NCBI RefSeq assembly: GCF_029027405.1
Contig: NZ_CP093396.1
Coordinates: 1,736,001-1,800,000, forward strand
Source of the DNA: Sulfurimonas sp.
Lineage (GTDB): Bacteria > Campylobacterota > Campylobacteria > Campylobacterales > Sulfurimonadaceae
Reading direction: 5' to 3'
DNA length: 64,000 nucleotides
Under the pieces are notes generated by a model that had not been told where the DNA came from, made no database searches, and was given only the letters and a program-made list of their open reading frames with translations. The position numbers and the translations under genes are program-made. Of this stretch, positions 54,743-64,000 are shown one piece after another; the first letter of the stretch is position 1, and the number at the start of each line of letters is the position of its first letter.

Positions 54743-54770
54743 ACCTAACTATTTATTCATTCCCATTATA
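54743..54770 (-). promoter_or_regulatory. Array start: R' core and candidate cassette promoter
   Basis: Plus ACCTAAC at 54743-54749 is GTTAGGT on the minus strand and complements the R'' of the first cassette. No attC stem lies beyond it, so it may be the attachment-site edge. A TATAAT -10 box lies at 54765-54770 on the minus strand, about 65 bases before the DUF4062 start, with no good -35. It is placed as an array promoter would be. Confidence 0.5.
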
Positions 54771-55017
54771 GTGAACTTACTCTTAAGTAACATTATTAAC
54801 AGATAAAAAATATGTACCTTTAAAAAGAAAAATATCAATGAATTAGGCAAATAATATGACAAAATGCCGTGTTTTTAAGATATTTATCAATTTTAGATTA
54901 TTATCCTTAAAGAATAAGTGGGCTATTAATACTTTTATTGTCATTATTGGAGCATAAGTGGGTGTTAATTGGCTGTATTTCATTTAAAGAGCATGGTTTA
55001 GCTTAAAAAAATAGAGG
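54771..55017. other. Intergenic edge between the array and the SulP gene
   Basis: About 250 AT-rich bases without a credible ORF. Two short similar stretches (AAGTGGGCTATTAATAC near 54917 and AAGTGGGTGTTAATTGGC near 54956) look like an imperfect direct repeat. No integrase gene or strong inverted repeat was seen. Confidence 0.4.
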
Positions 55018-56565
55018 TTATTCTATCGCTTCTCTTAAATATTTGTACATTGGAATTTCATCGAAGACTTTTATCTTGTCTAATCTTTTTATTTTTGCCA
55101 TGTGTCTATCTCTTAAAACTAGTACAACTTCTATATCTAAGTCTTTTAATTTTAAGACCATTTCTTCTAACACAAATATTGCAGATATATCTATAAAAGG
55201 AACATCAAGACAATTTATAACAATCTTTTTAGTATCTAATACTTCTGATATTTTATCTTCAAACATACTTGCAGAGCCAAAGAAAAAAGCTCCATCTATG
55301 TTGACTATCCGTATATCTTTATTTACAACATCATCAACATCTTTGTGAAAATCTATCTTAACTTCTGATTCTACTGTTATTCTGTATACAATTAGTATAG
55401 ATGCTAAAACAACACCAACACCAACGGCCATAATTAAATCTACAAAAACTGTCAAAACAAAGACTACTATCATAACTGCCAAGTCATGCTTTGGAACTAA
55501 ATGCATCATTCTAAGTAACTTATAGTCAAGTATATCAACCCCAACTTTCATCAAAATTCCAGCAAGAACAGCCAAAGGTATTTGAGAAGCGATAGGAGCA
55601 AAAAATAAGATGATAAGAAGTAATGTAGTGGAATGTATCATTCCTGAAAGTTTTGTAGTTCCACCACTTTTAATGTTTATAACTGTTCTCATAGTTGCAC
55701 CAGCTCCAGCTATACCACCTATCATAGAGACAAATGTATTACCGATTCCTTGACCTATTAGCTCTCTATTTGAGTCGTGCTTAGTCTTTGTCATGGAGTC
55801 TGCAACGAGTGAAGTCAGAAGGGTATCTATTGTTCCTAAAAGTGCTAAAGTAAAGCCCATGCCTATTATATTTTTAATTTGGTGCATCTCAAAGGATGGC
55901 AAAACAAACTCTGGTAAAGAATGAGGAATTTCTCCTATTGTTTTTATATCTAAGTTAAAAACAGCTGTAGCTATTGTCATAGTAACAAGGGCGATTAAAG
56001 ATGTTGGAACAATTTTAGAAAGTTTTTTAGGAGTAAAAAACATTATAATTAAAGTAGCTACAGCAATATACATAGAGTCTAAATTTATATGACTTAGAGT
56101 AAAAGGCAGGTTAATAAGTGTTTGCATAACTGAGCCAAAACCTTCTTCTCCTAAAAATGGATTAATTTGTAAGATGATAATAATTAGACCTATTCCACTC
56201 ATAAATCCTGAAATAACTGGATATGGAATATACTTTACATATTTACCAACTTTAGCAATACCAAAAGCTATTTGAAAAATTCCTGCTAAAAAAATGACAC
56301 TCATTACTGATTTTATATCGCCATGAAAAAGTACAACTGCACTAGCAACAACAACAGTCATTGGTCCAGTTGGACCTGAAATTTGTGTAGATGTTCCACC
56401 AAACAGTGAAGCTAAAAAACCTATGACAATTGCGCCATATATCCCTGCTATTGCTCCAACACCACTAGCAACACCAAAGGCTAATGCTAAAGGCAAAGCA
56501 ATCACAGCAGCGGTAATCCCACCAAACAGATTGCCTTTTAGATTACTCAGCACTCTGTTTCTCAC
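55018..56565 (-). CDS. SulP-family anion transporter with STAS domain
   Basis: The 515-residue protein has about ten to twelve membrane helices with the SulP start GGITAAVIALPLALAFGVASG and STQISGPTGPMTVVVAS, and a C-terminal STAS domain (about residues 405-510: VRIVNIDGAFFFGSASMFED, INCLDVPFIDISAIFVLEE). Substrates in the family are sulfate, bicarbonate or other anions. It overlaps the small membrane-protein gene by 23 bases. Confidence 0.92.
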   Translation of the reverse strand: MRNRVLSNLKGNLFGGITAAVIALPLALAFGVASGVGAIAGIYGAIVIGFLASLFGGTSTQISGPTGPMTVVVASAVVLFHGDIKSVMSVIFLAGIFQIAFGIAKVGKYVKYIPYPVISGFMSGIGLIIIILQINPFLGEEGFGSVMQTLINLPFTLSHINLDSMYIAVATLIIMFFTPKKLSKIVPTSLIALVTMTIATAVFNLDIKTIGEIPHSLPEFVLPSFEMHQIKNIIGMGFTLALLGTIDTLLTSLVADSMTKTKHDSNRELIGQGIGNTFVSMIGGIAGAGATMRTVINIKSGGTTKLSGMIHSTTLLLIILFFAPIASQIPLAVLAGILMKVGVDILDYKLLRMMHLVPKHDLAVMIVVFVLTVFVDLIMAVGVGVVLASILIVYRITVESEVKIDFHKDVDDVVNKDIRIVNIDGAFFFGSASMFEDKISEVLDTKKIVINCLDVPFIDISAIFVLEEMVLKLKDLDIEVVLVLRDRHMAKIKRLDKIKVFDEIPMYKYLREAIE

Positions 56566-56809
56566 AGAGTTTTTCTAAAAGTTGTGTATGTTTTTTAGAC
56601 TCTTGTAATCTTTTTCGGTTAATAGAGAAAGCATCTAAAGCTAAAATCATAAATAATGAGAAAAAAATAAATAAAAATGTTAAAAATAAAGAGAAGGAAA
56701 AACCAAAAACTATAAATATTTTAAAAGTGAGTAAAGCACCAAAAAGGACTATTGCCCATGATGCTCCAAGCAAAAAGCCTATAATTCTATCAAATATATC
56801 TTTTTGCAT
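56543..56809 (-). CDS. Small two-helix membrane protein
   Basis: The 88-residue protein has two hydrophobic segments (about residues 8-30 and 31-57) and a basic, helical C-terminal tail. No family is recognised. It overlaps the SulP gene by 23 bases and lies 22 bases after atpB, so it may link both in one transcript. Confidence 0.65.
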   Translation of the reverse strand: MQKDIFDRIIGFLLGASWAIVLFGALLTFKIFIVFGFSFSLFLTFLFIFFSLFMILALDAFSINRKRLQESKKHTQLLEKLCEKQSAE

Positions 56810-56831
56810 AAGGGTGTACTTTAGTTATGAC

Positions 56832-57506
56832 TTAATGTTCTTCTATTGCTACTGCCGAACCAAGATAAACAGTTGTAAGCATCATGAAAATAAATGCTTG
56901 TAAAAATGCCATAAAAGTAAGAAGTGCAAATGGAATCATTGGAAGTAACCAAGGAGCTAACATCAAGATAACCATCAAGAACATATCGTCACCCTTTACA
57001 TTTCCAAAGAGACGGAAAGATAGAGAAACAAGACGAGAAAAGTGAGAAACTATCTCAATTGGGAACATCAACCAATACAACCACCAAACTGGACCTAAGA
57101 AATGCTTAAAGTATTTAACTATACCTTGACGACGAATGCCTTCAAAGTTATAGTAAACAAATACAACAAGTGCTAAAGTTAGTGCAAATTCTAAAAATGC
57201 AGTTGGAGCTTCAAAACCTGGAATAACACCAATAAGATTAGCGATACCAACAAAAAGACCAATAGTCGCGATAAGAGGAAGATAACGACGAGCATCTTCT
57301 TTTCCCATAACATCTATTCCCATTTGAAGAACACCACCAAGATATGCTTCCATAAAGTTCTGTGCACCCTTTGGAACAAGTTGTAAGTTTGACATCGCTG
57401 ATTTTACCAACATTAACGCTAAACCTGCGGATAGTAACATGTGCGTAATATAGATAAATTCTTTGTTGTGAGAAATAATCCCGAAAAATGTAAACAAATC
57501 TGGCAT
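56832..57506 (-). CDS. atpB: ATP synthase F0 subunit a
   Basis: The 224-residue protein has five to six membrane helices. The essential arginine is in [15 protein letters not shown] (near residue 160), preceded by [15 protein letters not shown]. It forms the proton half-channels next to the c ring. As in other Campylobacterota, atpB stands apart from the F1 genes. Confidence 0.96.
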   Translation of the reverse strand: MPDLFTFFGIISHNKEFIYITHMLLSAGLALMLVKSAMSNLQLVPKGAQNFMEAYLGGVLQMGIDVMGKEDARRYLPLIATIGLFVGIANLIGVIPGFEAPTAFLEFALTLALVVFVYYNFEGIRRQGIVKYFKHFLGPVWWLYWLMFPIEIVSHFSRLVSLSFRLFGNVKGDDMFLMVILMLAPWLLPMIPFALLTFMAFLQAFIFMMLTTVYLGSAVAIEEH

Positions 57507-57576
57507 AAAAAAGCTCCCTATTCTTAAATTAATTACGGGATTATAGTCTAAGTTGCATTAAACTTTCATAAATTAA

Positions 57577-58605
57577 TTATTTTTTTGCCTTAAGTTTTAC
57601 ATCTTTTGCACTAAAATTCTTTCCAGCGATTGATTCTAAAAAGACCGTTGCATAAGAACCTTTGGGTAAAGAAAATGAAATGTTTAATAATGTTTGTTTT
57701 TTCACATAACTACAAACTATATCTTTTGGATAAATAAGAGCTTCTCTTCTGTAACCTTTATCTTGTAAATATTCGTCATCATACTTTAACTCTATTTTCC
57801 CTGCTTCATCCCTTGCACGAAACACATCCCTTCCACAAAGCAAACCTGTTGGAACAAGCTTTTTACTTTCATACTCTTTAGTTGGCATGATTTTAGGAGT
57901 AGATAGTTTAGCATCTAGAGATTTATAAACATCTCCATCTAAAAGTTTAAATACTGTTTCATCATTATCTAAGGTAATATTCACTCTTTCTCGTAACCAA
58001 TCGTTAAAATATGTGCTTTGATAAATGGAAACCAAAAATTTCTTTATTTTTGCATCTTCAATAAATAAATCACCTTGTATCATCTCTTTTGCTTGATTTA
58101 TACTATCTGCATCTCTACCAAATCTTTGATAACCAAAATAATTAGGTAAACCATCTCTAGCTATCTTTCTTGCCACTTTTTCAATTTTTCCAGCATCTAT
58201 ATTATCTACAAAATGAAGATTTATACTAAATCTATTCCCAGCTAAGTCACCCATGCGAATAGAATGAGAATGTCTAGTTGCACTCAAAATCTTTATTTGC
58301 TTATTATAAAATTTCTTTAACATCTTTTCATAAGTTGCATCTACTGAAATGTACTGAGTAGTTGTTGCGTGTTTATCTTTTAAACCTGCATAACCTATCT
58401 TTTGGGCAGGAACACTCATATACTCTGCAAAGATTGCTACCATATCCCAAGTTGTTAATTCATACTTTTGAATATGCAGTATTAAATAATTTCCTTTACC
58501 TTTATACTCAGTAGAACTAATCTCATCAACTATAAAATCTTTAGTTGTTTGATAAAACTTAAAATCAATACCTTCAACGCTTTGTAAATATTCTCTTTTT
58601 CTCAT
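57577..58605 (-). CDS. truD: tRNA pseudouridine(13) synthase TruD
   Basis: The 342-residue protein has the TruD catalytic GYAGLKDKHATTTQYIS (Asp near residue 80), GNRFSINLHF, and NYFGYQRFGRDADS. It isomerises U13 of tRNA-Glu. It overlaps the ribF stop by 4 bases and so is probably co-transcribed with ribF and tlyA. Confidence 0.95.
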   Translation of the reverse strand: MRKREYLQSVEGIDFKFYQTTKDFIVDEISSTEYKGKGNYLILHIQKYELTTWDMVAIFAEYMSVPAQKIGYAGLKDKHATTTQYISVDATYEKMLKKFYNKQIKILSATRHSHSIRMGDLAGNRFSINLHFVDNIDAGKIEKVARKIARDGLPNYFGYQRFGRDADSINQAKEMIQGDLFIEDAKIKKFLVSIYQSTYFNDWLRERVNITLDNDETVFKLLDGDVYKSLDAKLSTPKIMPTKEYESKKLVPTGLLCGRDVFRARDEAGKIELKYDDEYLQDKGYRREALIYPKDIVCSYVKKQTLLNISFSLPKGSYATVFLESIAGKNFSAKDVKLKAKK

Positions 58606-59423
58606 AATGCTAAAATCTTTAATTTTTCTAAAGCGATATTTATATCTTTGTTTATCGCTTGTTTCAACTCTTCAATTGAGTCAAATTTTTTATTATCCCT
58701 TATAAAAGAGATAAAACTAATACTTGCTTTTTTATCACAAATCACTTCGCCATCTAAAATATGTGATTCTATTGCAAAAGAGCCATCTGTTGTAACTCTA
58801 TGCCCAATAAAAGAGACAGAAGGATGATAATGTTCTTCTTCATCAATGCGTGTTAAACTAACATACACCCCCTCTTTAGGAACTAAGAAGCCTTCTGTTT
58901 CTATATTTATGGTTGCTACTAACTCTTTTTTACCGATGCCTTGACCTGTGATACGATGACCTCTGATTGTGTAATTATGCCCCAAAAAGTTATTTGCACC
59001 TTTTATGTCACCTATTTGTATTTTGGCTCTAATCTTATGAGAATGAACAGAATCACCCTTTAAGGCAACCTCATCGACAACTTTAACTTCTCCACTAAAA
59101 AGAGTCTTTAAATCATTAAAAGAGTATTTTCTATGTTTACCAAAATGAAAATCATAACCAACAACTATTTTTTGTAGTTTTGGAAATTTACTTTGAAGCA
59201 GTGCAACAAAGCCTTCTCCATCTAAATGACGAATATCTTCTAAATCTAAATAAAGAATAGGATAATGAGAAAAATTCTCACGCTCTTTTTTTGGTGTAAG
59301 GTTTGCATAACCTGTTTCAATAACTACAATCGTACCATTCTTACCCATCTCATTAAAAAGCTGTTGATGTCCTATATGCATACCATCAAAACCACCGATA
59401 GCAATTGCTGTGCTATTTTTCAT
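58602..59423 (-). CDS. ribF: Bifunctional riboflavin kinase/FAD synthetase
   Basis: I use the ATG at 59423 (273 residues) rather than a TTG at 59441. The N-terminal FAD synthetase domain has AIGGFDGMHIGHQQLF and VVGYDFHFGKHRK; the C-terminal flavokinase domain has GHRITGQGIGKKELVATINI and GVYVSLTRI. It converts riboflavin to FMN and FAD. Start and end overlap tlyA and truD. Confidence 0.92.
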   Translation of the reverse strand: MKNSTAIAIGGFDGMHIGHQQLFNEMGKNGTIVVIETGYANLTPKKERENFSHYPILYLDLEDIRHLDGEGFVALLQSKFPKLQKIVVGYDFHFGKHRKYSFNDLKTLFSGEVKVVDEVALKGDSVHSHKIRAKIQIGDIKGANNFLGHNYTIRGHRITGQGIGKKELVATINIETEGFLVPKEGVYVSLTRIDEEEHYHPSVSFIGHRVTTDGSFAIESHILDGEVICDKKASISFISFIRDNKKFDSIEELKQAINKDINIALEKLKILAL

Positions 59424-60123
59424 AGTAGTAACAATACTCAAGATTGCCTTCCTTCCCAGTTAATTTTGATTCTGATTTTAAAACCAAATTCCATCCTTTT
59501 AATCTACACGCATCCTCAAATTTTATCATCGCATTCAAAATAGCTTTTTTATCAAGAACAACTCCGTGGTTATCTCGTTTAGCTTCTCGTCCTACTTCAA
59601 ACTGAGGTTTAAACAGGAGTATAATTTTCTTAGATGCTAGTCTATCAATATCATCTAAAATATTAAGTAGAGATATAAAAGCCACATCACTAACTACTAT
59701 ATCAAAAATTTTATCGCTTTTAAACTCTCTTATATCACAACTCTCATAAGAAAGAACTCTTTCATCATTTAGTAAGCTTAGATGCAACTGCTCACGACCT
59801 ACATCAACTGCACTTACTTCTTTTACTCCTCGTTCTAGTAAAACTTGAGTAAAACCACCCGTAGAAGCTCCTATATCTAAAGCAACCATAGCATCTATAC
59901 TTAAGTTTAATTCATCTAAAAAAGCTTCAAGCTTAAAAGCAGAACGAGATACATACTTTTTGTGTTGTTTCATCTTTACCTTATCACCCTCTTGCACTTG
60001 ATAAGAACTCTTTAGTATTACTTTAGCTTCTATACTTACAAAACCTTTTTTTATTAAAGCTTGTGCTTTTGTTCTACTGTCAATAGATAATTTTTTAACA
60101 AGATAGTTATCTAATCTAATCAA
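59413..60123 (-). CDS. tlyA: TlyA-family rRNA 2'-O-methyltransferase
   Basis: The 236-residue protein has an N-terminal S4 RNA-binding domain (RLDNYLVKKLSIDSRTKAQALIKKGFV) and an FtsJ-like methyltransferase domain with the SAM loop ALDIGASTGGFTQVLLERG (near residue 80). TlyA methylates ribosomal RNA and affects capreomycin sensitivity. Overlaps: 4 bases with the barrel gene upstream and 11 with ribF. Confidence 0.93.
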   Translation of the reverse strand: MIRLDNYLVKKLSIDSRTKAQALIKKGFVSIEAKVILKSSYQVQEGDKVKMKQHKKYVSRSAFKLEAFLDELNLSIDAMVALDIGASTGGFTQVLLERGVKEVSAVDVGREQLHLSLLNDERVLSYESCDIREFKSDKIFDIVVSDVAFISLLNILDDIDRLASKKIILLFKPQFEVGREAKRDNHGVVLDKKAILNAMIKFEDACRLKGWNLVLKSESKLTGKEGNLEYCYYYEK

Positions 60124-60662
60124 AATTGAAGCTCTATAGCACTATATAAAACACCGATATCAATCGCTTTATCAACAGTTCCTTTTTTATAATCAGCGTT
60201 ATATTTGTCATAAGCTATTTTCATACTCCACATCTTTGAAAACCTATATCCAACACCAGCACCATAGACAACACTAAAACCACTTGAACCTTCACTCGCA
60301 CTCATACTGCCAACACCTACTTTTGCATAAAAATCTAAAGTATCATCAAAAAAAGCATAGTGAGCTAAGGTACTAACATGCATAGCACTAAAAGAGATAG
60401 TTTCTTTTAAATCGCTATCATTTACAACTTTATAATCTCCACCTTGGTTAAAATTAACATAACCCAATTCAACACTTAAATGTTTATTTACATATGCACC
60501 AGCATAAACCAGCAGAGCAGTAGAATCTGCATCTGTAATCTCTTTATATATCCCATCATCACTATAAGAAGACAAGCCATAACCTACCCCAACATATGGA
60601 CCACCATCTCTGTCTGCTAGCAAAGCAGTACAAAATATTAATATTATTAAAATTATTTTCAT
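60120..60662 (-). CDS. Outer-membrane beta-barrel protein
   Basis: The 180-residue protein has a Sec signal (residues 1-16, ending LLADRDG) and alternating beta strands such as GPYVGVGYGLSSYSDDGIY, HLSVELGYVNF and YAKVGVGSMSA, ending in Phe as outer-membrane barrels do. It resembles small OmpA-like/porin-family barrels. The ligand or role is unknown. It is 10 bases downstream of ligA. Confidence 0.8.
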   Translation of the reverse strand: MKIILIILIFCTALLADRDGGPYVGVGYGLSSYSDDGIYKEITDADSTALLVYAGAYVNKHLSVELGYVNFNQGGDYKVVNDSDLKETISFSAMHVSTLAHYAFFDDTLDFYAKVGVGSMSASEGSSGFSVVYGAGVGYRFSKMWSMKIAYDKYNADYKKGTVDKAIDIGVLYSAIELQF

Positions 60663-60672
60663 ATTTTTACTC

Positions 60673-62637
<1,965 letters not shown>

Positions 62638-62717
62638 TTACTTAAAATCAAAACATATTTTTTATATTGAAAAAGTTTATTATTCAAAGCTAGTTTTCTT
62701 ATTATAACATTGTAAAA

Positions 62718-64000
62718 TTAAACTTTTGTATTCAACCATTCTTTTTTATGATAGATATACCAATAGACCATACCTTTAATCAATGTTTCAATATTCATAA
62801 TCATAAATATAACAACAACCCCGTATCCCATTTTATACGCTATAAACGAAGGAATAACCCGAAGAAACCACAAAGATAATACATTTACTTTCAATGTAGT
62901 TTTTGTAGCACCTGCTCCTCTTAATGCTCCCGAGTAAACAAACATTATTGCTAAGGGAATTTGAGCAAGTCCCACAAGAATAAGATACTTAGATGCTATT
63001 TCTATTGTTGCTAAATCTTTTGTAAAAAAATTCACTAGAACTTCAGGAAAAAGTATTAAAAAAACACCTACACTCCCCATAAATATATAAGCAATTCTTC
63101 CACTAATTATTCCCATTTTATAAGCTAGATCTTTATTGTTAGCTCCAAGGTTCTGTCCTACTAAAGCCATAGCGGCTATCGAAAACCCAAAACCGGGCAT
63201 AAAAGCTATACCCTCTATACGAAGCCCTACTTGATAACCAGCAAGTCCTGCTGTTCCATAAGCTGTAATAATTGAAATGAAAACTAAAAAAGACATACTA
63301 GAAATTCCACGATCAAGTGCTGCACTCCAACCAACATTCCAAACTCGTTTCATATCTTTTATACGAATAATTGGGATTAAGTTTAACTTTGCTTTTGGTT
63401 TTTTTAACAAGATTAGATAAGCAATCACATTAAAACAATAAGCAATGACAGTAGCATAGGCAGCCCCCTCTATGCCATAAGCCTCAAAACCAAAATGACC
63501 AAAAATCAAAACATAGTTTAAAAAGGCATTTATAGATGCTGAAATAAGTTTTATATAGAGGGAACTCTTTGTATCACCAGCTGCAGAAAGCGCATTATAG
63601 AGAAGATTATCTATAAATATAAATACAATACCAAGGGAGAGTATTTTAAAATACATTGAACCTTGAATGACAACCTCTGCTTCCGCCCCCATCAAAACAT
63701 ATATATGTTCACTCGCAAAGTATCCACCAATAGTTACAAAGATAGAAAGAAATATAGCAAAGATTCCAAGTGAATATAAAAGAGCAGATGCTCGTCTTTT
63801 TCTACCCTGTCCTATAAACCTAGAGATAAGAGCATTTCCGCCTATAACATAAAGAGTCATTAAAACATTTATAACCATCATAAACTGCATACTCATGCCA
63901 ACAGCCGCCAAAGCTGAGATACTAATCATACCAACCATCAACATATCTATAATGATTTGAAGTATATCTACGAGGTGTTTTAGTGCAGCAGGAAGAGCAA
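62718..64000 (-). CDS. MATE-family efflux protein (5' end outside window)
   Basis: The frame is open to the window edge. Residues before the ATG at 63944 (LPAALKHLVDILQIIIDM) are a typical MATE first helix, so the gene extends beyond 64000. About 427 residues with many membrane helices are visible, including NALISRFIGQGRKRRASAL and GLRIEGIAFMPGFGFSIAAMALVGQNLGA. MATE proteins export cationic compounds in exchange for Na+ or H+. Confidence 0.92.
   Translation of the reverse strand, partial: ALPAALKHLVDILQIIIDMLMVGMISISALAAVGMSMQFMMVINVLMTLYVIGGNALISRFIGQGRKRRASALLYSLGIFAIFLSIFVTIGGYFASEHIYVLMGAEAEVVIQGSMYFKILSLGIVFIFIDNLLYNALSAAGDTKSSLYIKLISASINAFLNYVLIFGHFGFEAYGIEGAAYATVIAYCFNVIAYLILLKKPKAKLNLIPIIRIKDMKRVWNVGWSAALDRGISSMSFLVFISIITAYGTAGLAGYQVGLRIEGIAFMPGFGFSIAAMALVGQNLGANNKDLAYKMGIISGRIAYIFMGSVGVFLILFPEVLVNFFTKDLATIEIASKYLILVGLAQIPLAIMFVYSGALRGAGATKTTLKVNVLSLWFLRVIPSFIAYKMGYGVVVIFMIMNIETLIKGMVYWYIYHKKEWLNTKV

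Larger units (their letters stand above)
39345..54749 (-). mobile_element. Integron gene-cassette array without integrase (CALIN)
   Basis: The region holds at least twelve cassettes defined by attC sites with 7-base cores and long imperfect palindromes. For most of them the R' that opens a cassette is the exact complement of the R'' that closes it: GTTAGGT/ACCTAAC (twice), GTTATGC/GCATAAC, GTTATAT/ATATAAC, GTTGTAC/GTACAAC, GTTAGCT/AGCTAAC, GTTATCA/TGATAAC and four times GTTATCC/GGATAAC. Genes read on the minus strand except for one inverted toxin-antitoxin cassette. No tyrosine recombinase gene is present. The right edge is sharp at 54749; the left edge, near the RAYT gene, is not resolved. 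Confidence 0.88.

Overview
The window is AT-rich and looks like a chromosome segment of a Campylobacterota (epsilonproteobacterial) sulfur or nitrate respirer close to Sulfurimonas. The grounds are the glyA / DUF1882 / SPOR / aroE gene block, the Wolinella-type nos cluster with a Sec-exported, cytochrome c-fused nitrous oxide reductase, and the overall protein resemblance. The genus is inference.

Layout. (1) 1-18 kb is housekeeping: 3' part of metE, glyA, DUF1882, SPOR protein, trpE, aroE, a ClC channel, pldA, recR, mltA, dnaJ, a degenerate class II aldolase-fold protein, a thioredoxin-like protein, bioA, a PpiD-like chaperone, ftsA and ftsZ. (2) 17.6-32.8 kb is a denitrification island: a Crp/Fnr-type regulator, a membrane protein, nosZ, then nosB-D-G-C1-C2-H-F-L-Y. 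A second NosL-like gene, a PAS protein and a second nosD follow; the second nosD is split by an IS5-family element with a 4-bp target duplication. Palindromic Fnr-like sites precede nosZ and nosB, and a strong hairpin lies between them. (3) 32.8-38.7 kb carries an SLC13 permease, gpsA, two potassium-channel/RCK genes and gatB.

(4) 39.3-54.75 kb is the most unusual part. It reads as an integron gene-cassette array, coding on the minus strand, with no integrase in the window (a cluster of attC sites lacking integrase, CALIN). The attC sites have 7-base cores R'' (RYYYAAC-like) and R' (GTTRRRY-like). In almost every cassette the R' that opens it is the exact reverse complement of the R'' that closes it, so boundaries can be placed to the base. 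Cargo: a DUF4062 protein, a Doc/Fic toxin with a DNA-binding partner, a DUF262/DUF1524 (GmrSD-like) protein, a PD-(D/E)XK nuclease-like protein, a RelE/YefM toxin-antitoxin pair, two lipoproteins and two proteins of unknown function. Between them sit four identical 151-bp GC-rich cassettes that have no gene, and one other gene-less cassette of 183 bp. Several ISs (IS1182-like, two IS3-family, a transposase remnant) have invaded; the IS1182-like element is joined to attC sequence in all its copies, and the toxin-antitoxin cassette is inverted between two IS ends.

(5) 55-64 kb returns to housekeeping: a SulP transporter, a small membrane protein, atpB, truD, ribF, tlyA, a beta-barrel protein, ligA and a MATE exporter cut by the window end. 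No tRNA, rRNA or CRISPR array was seen.
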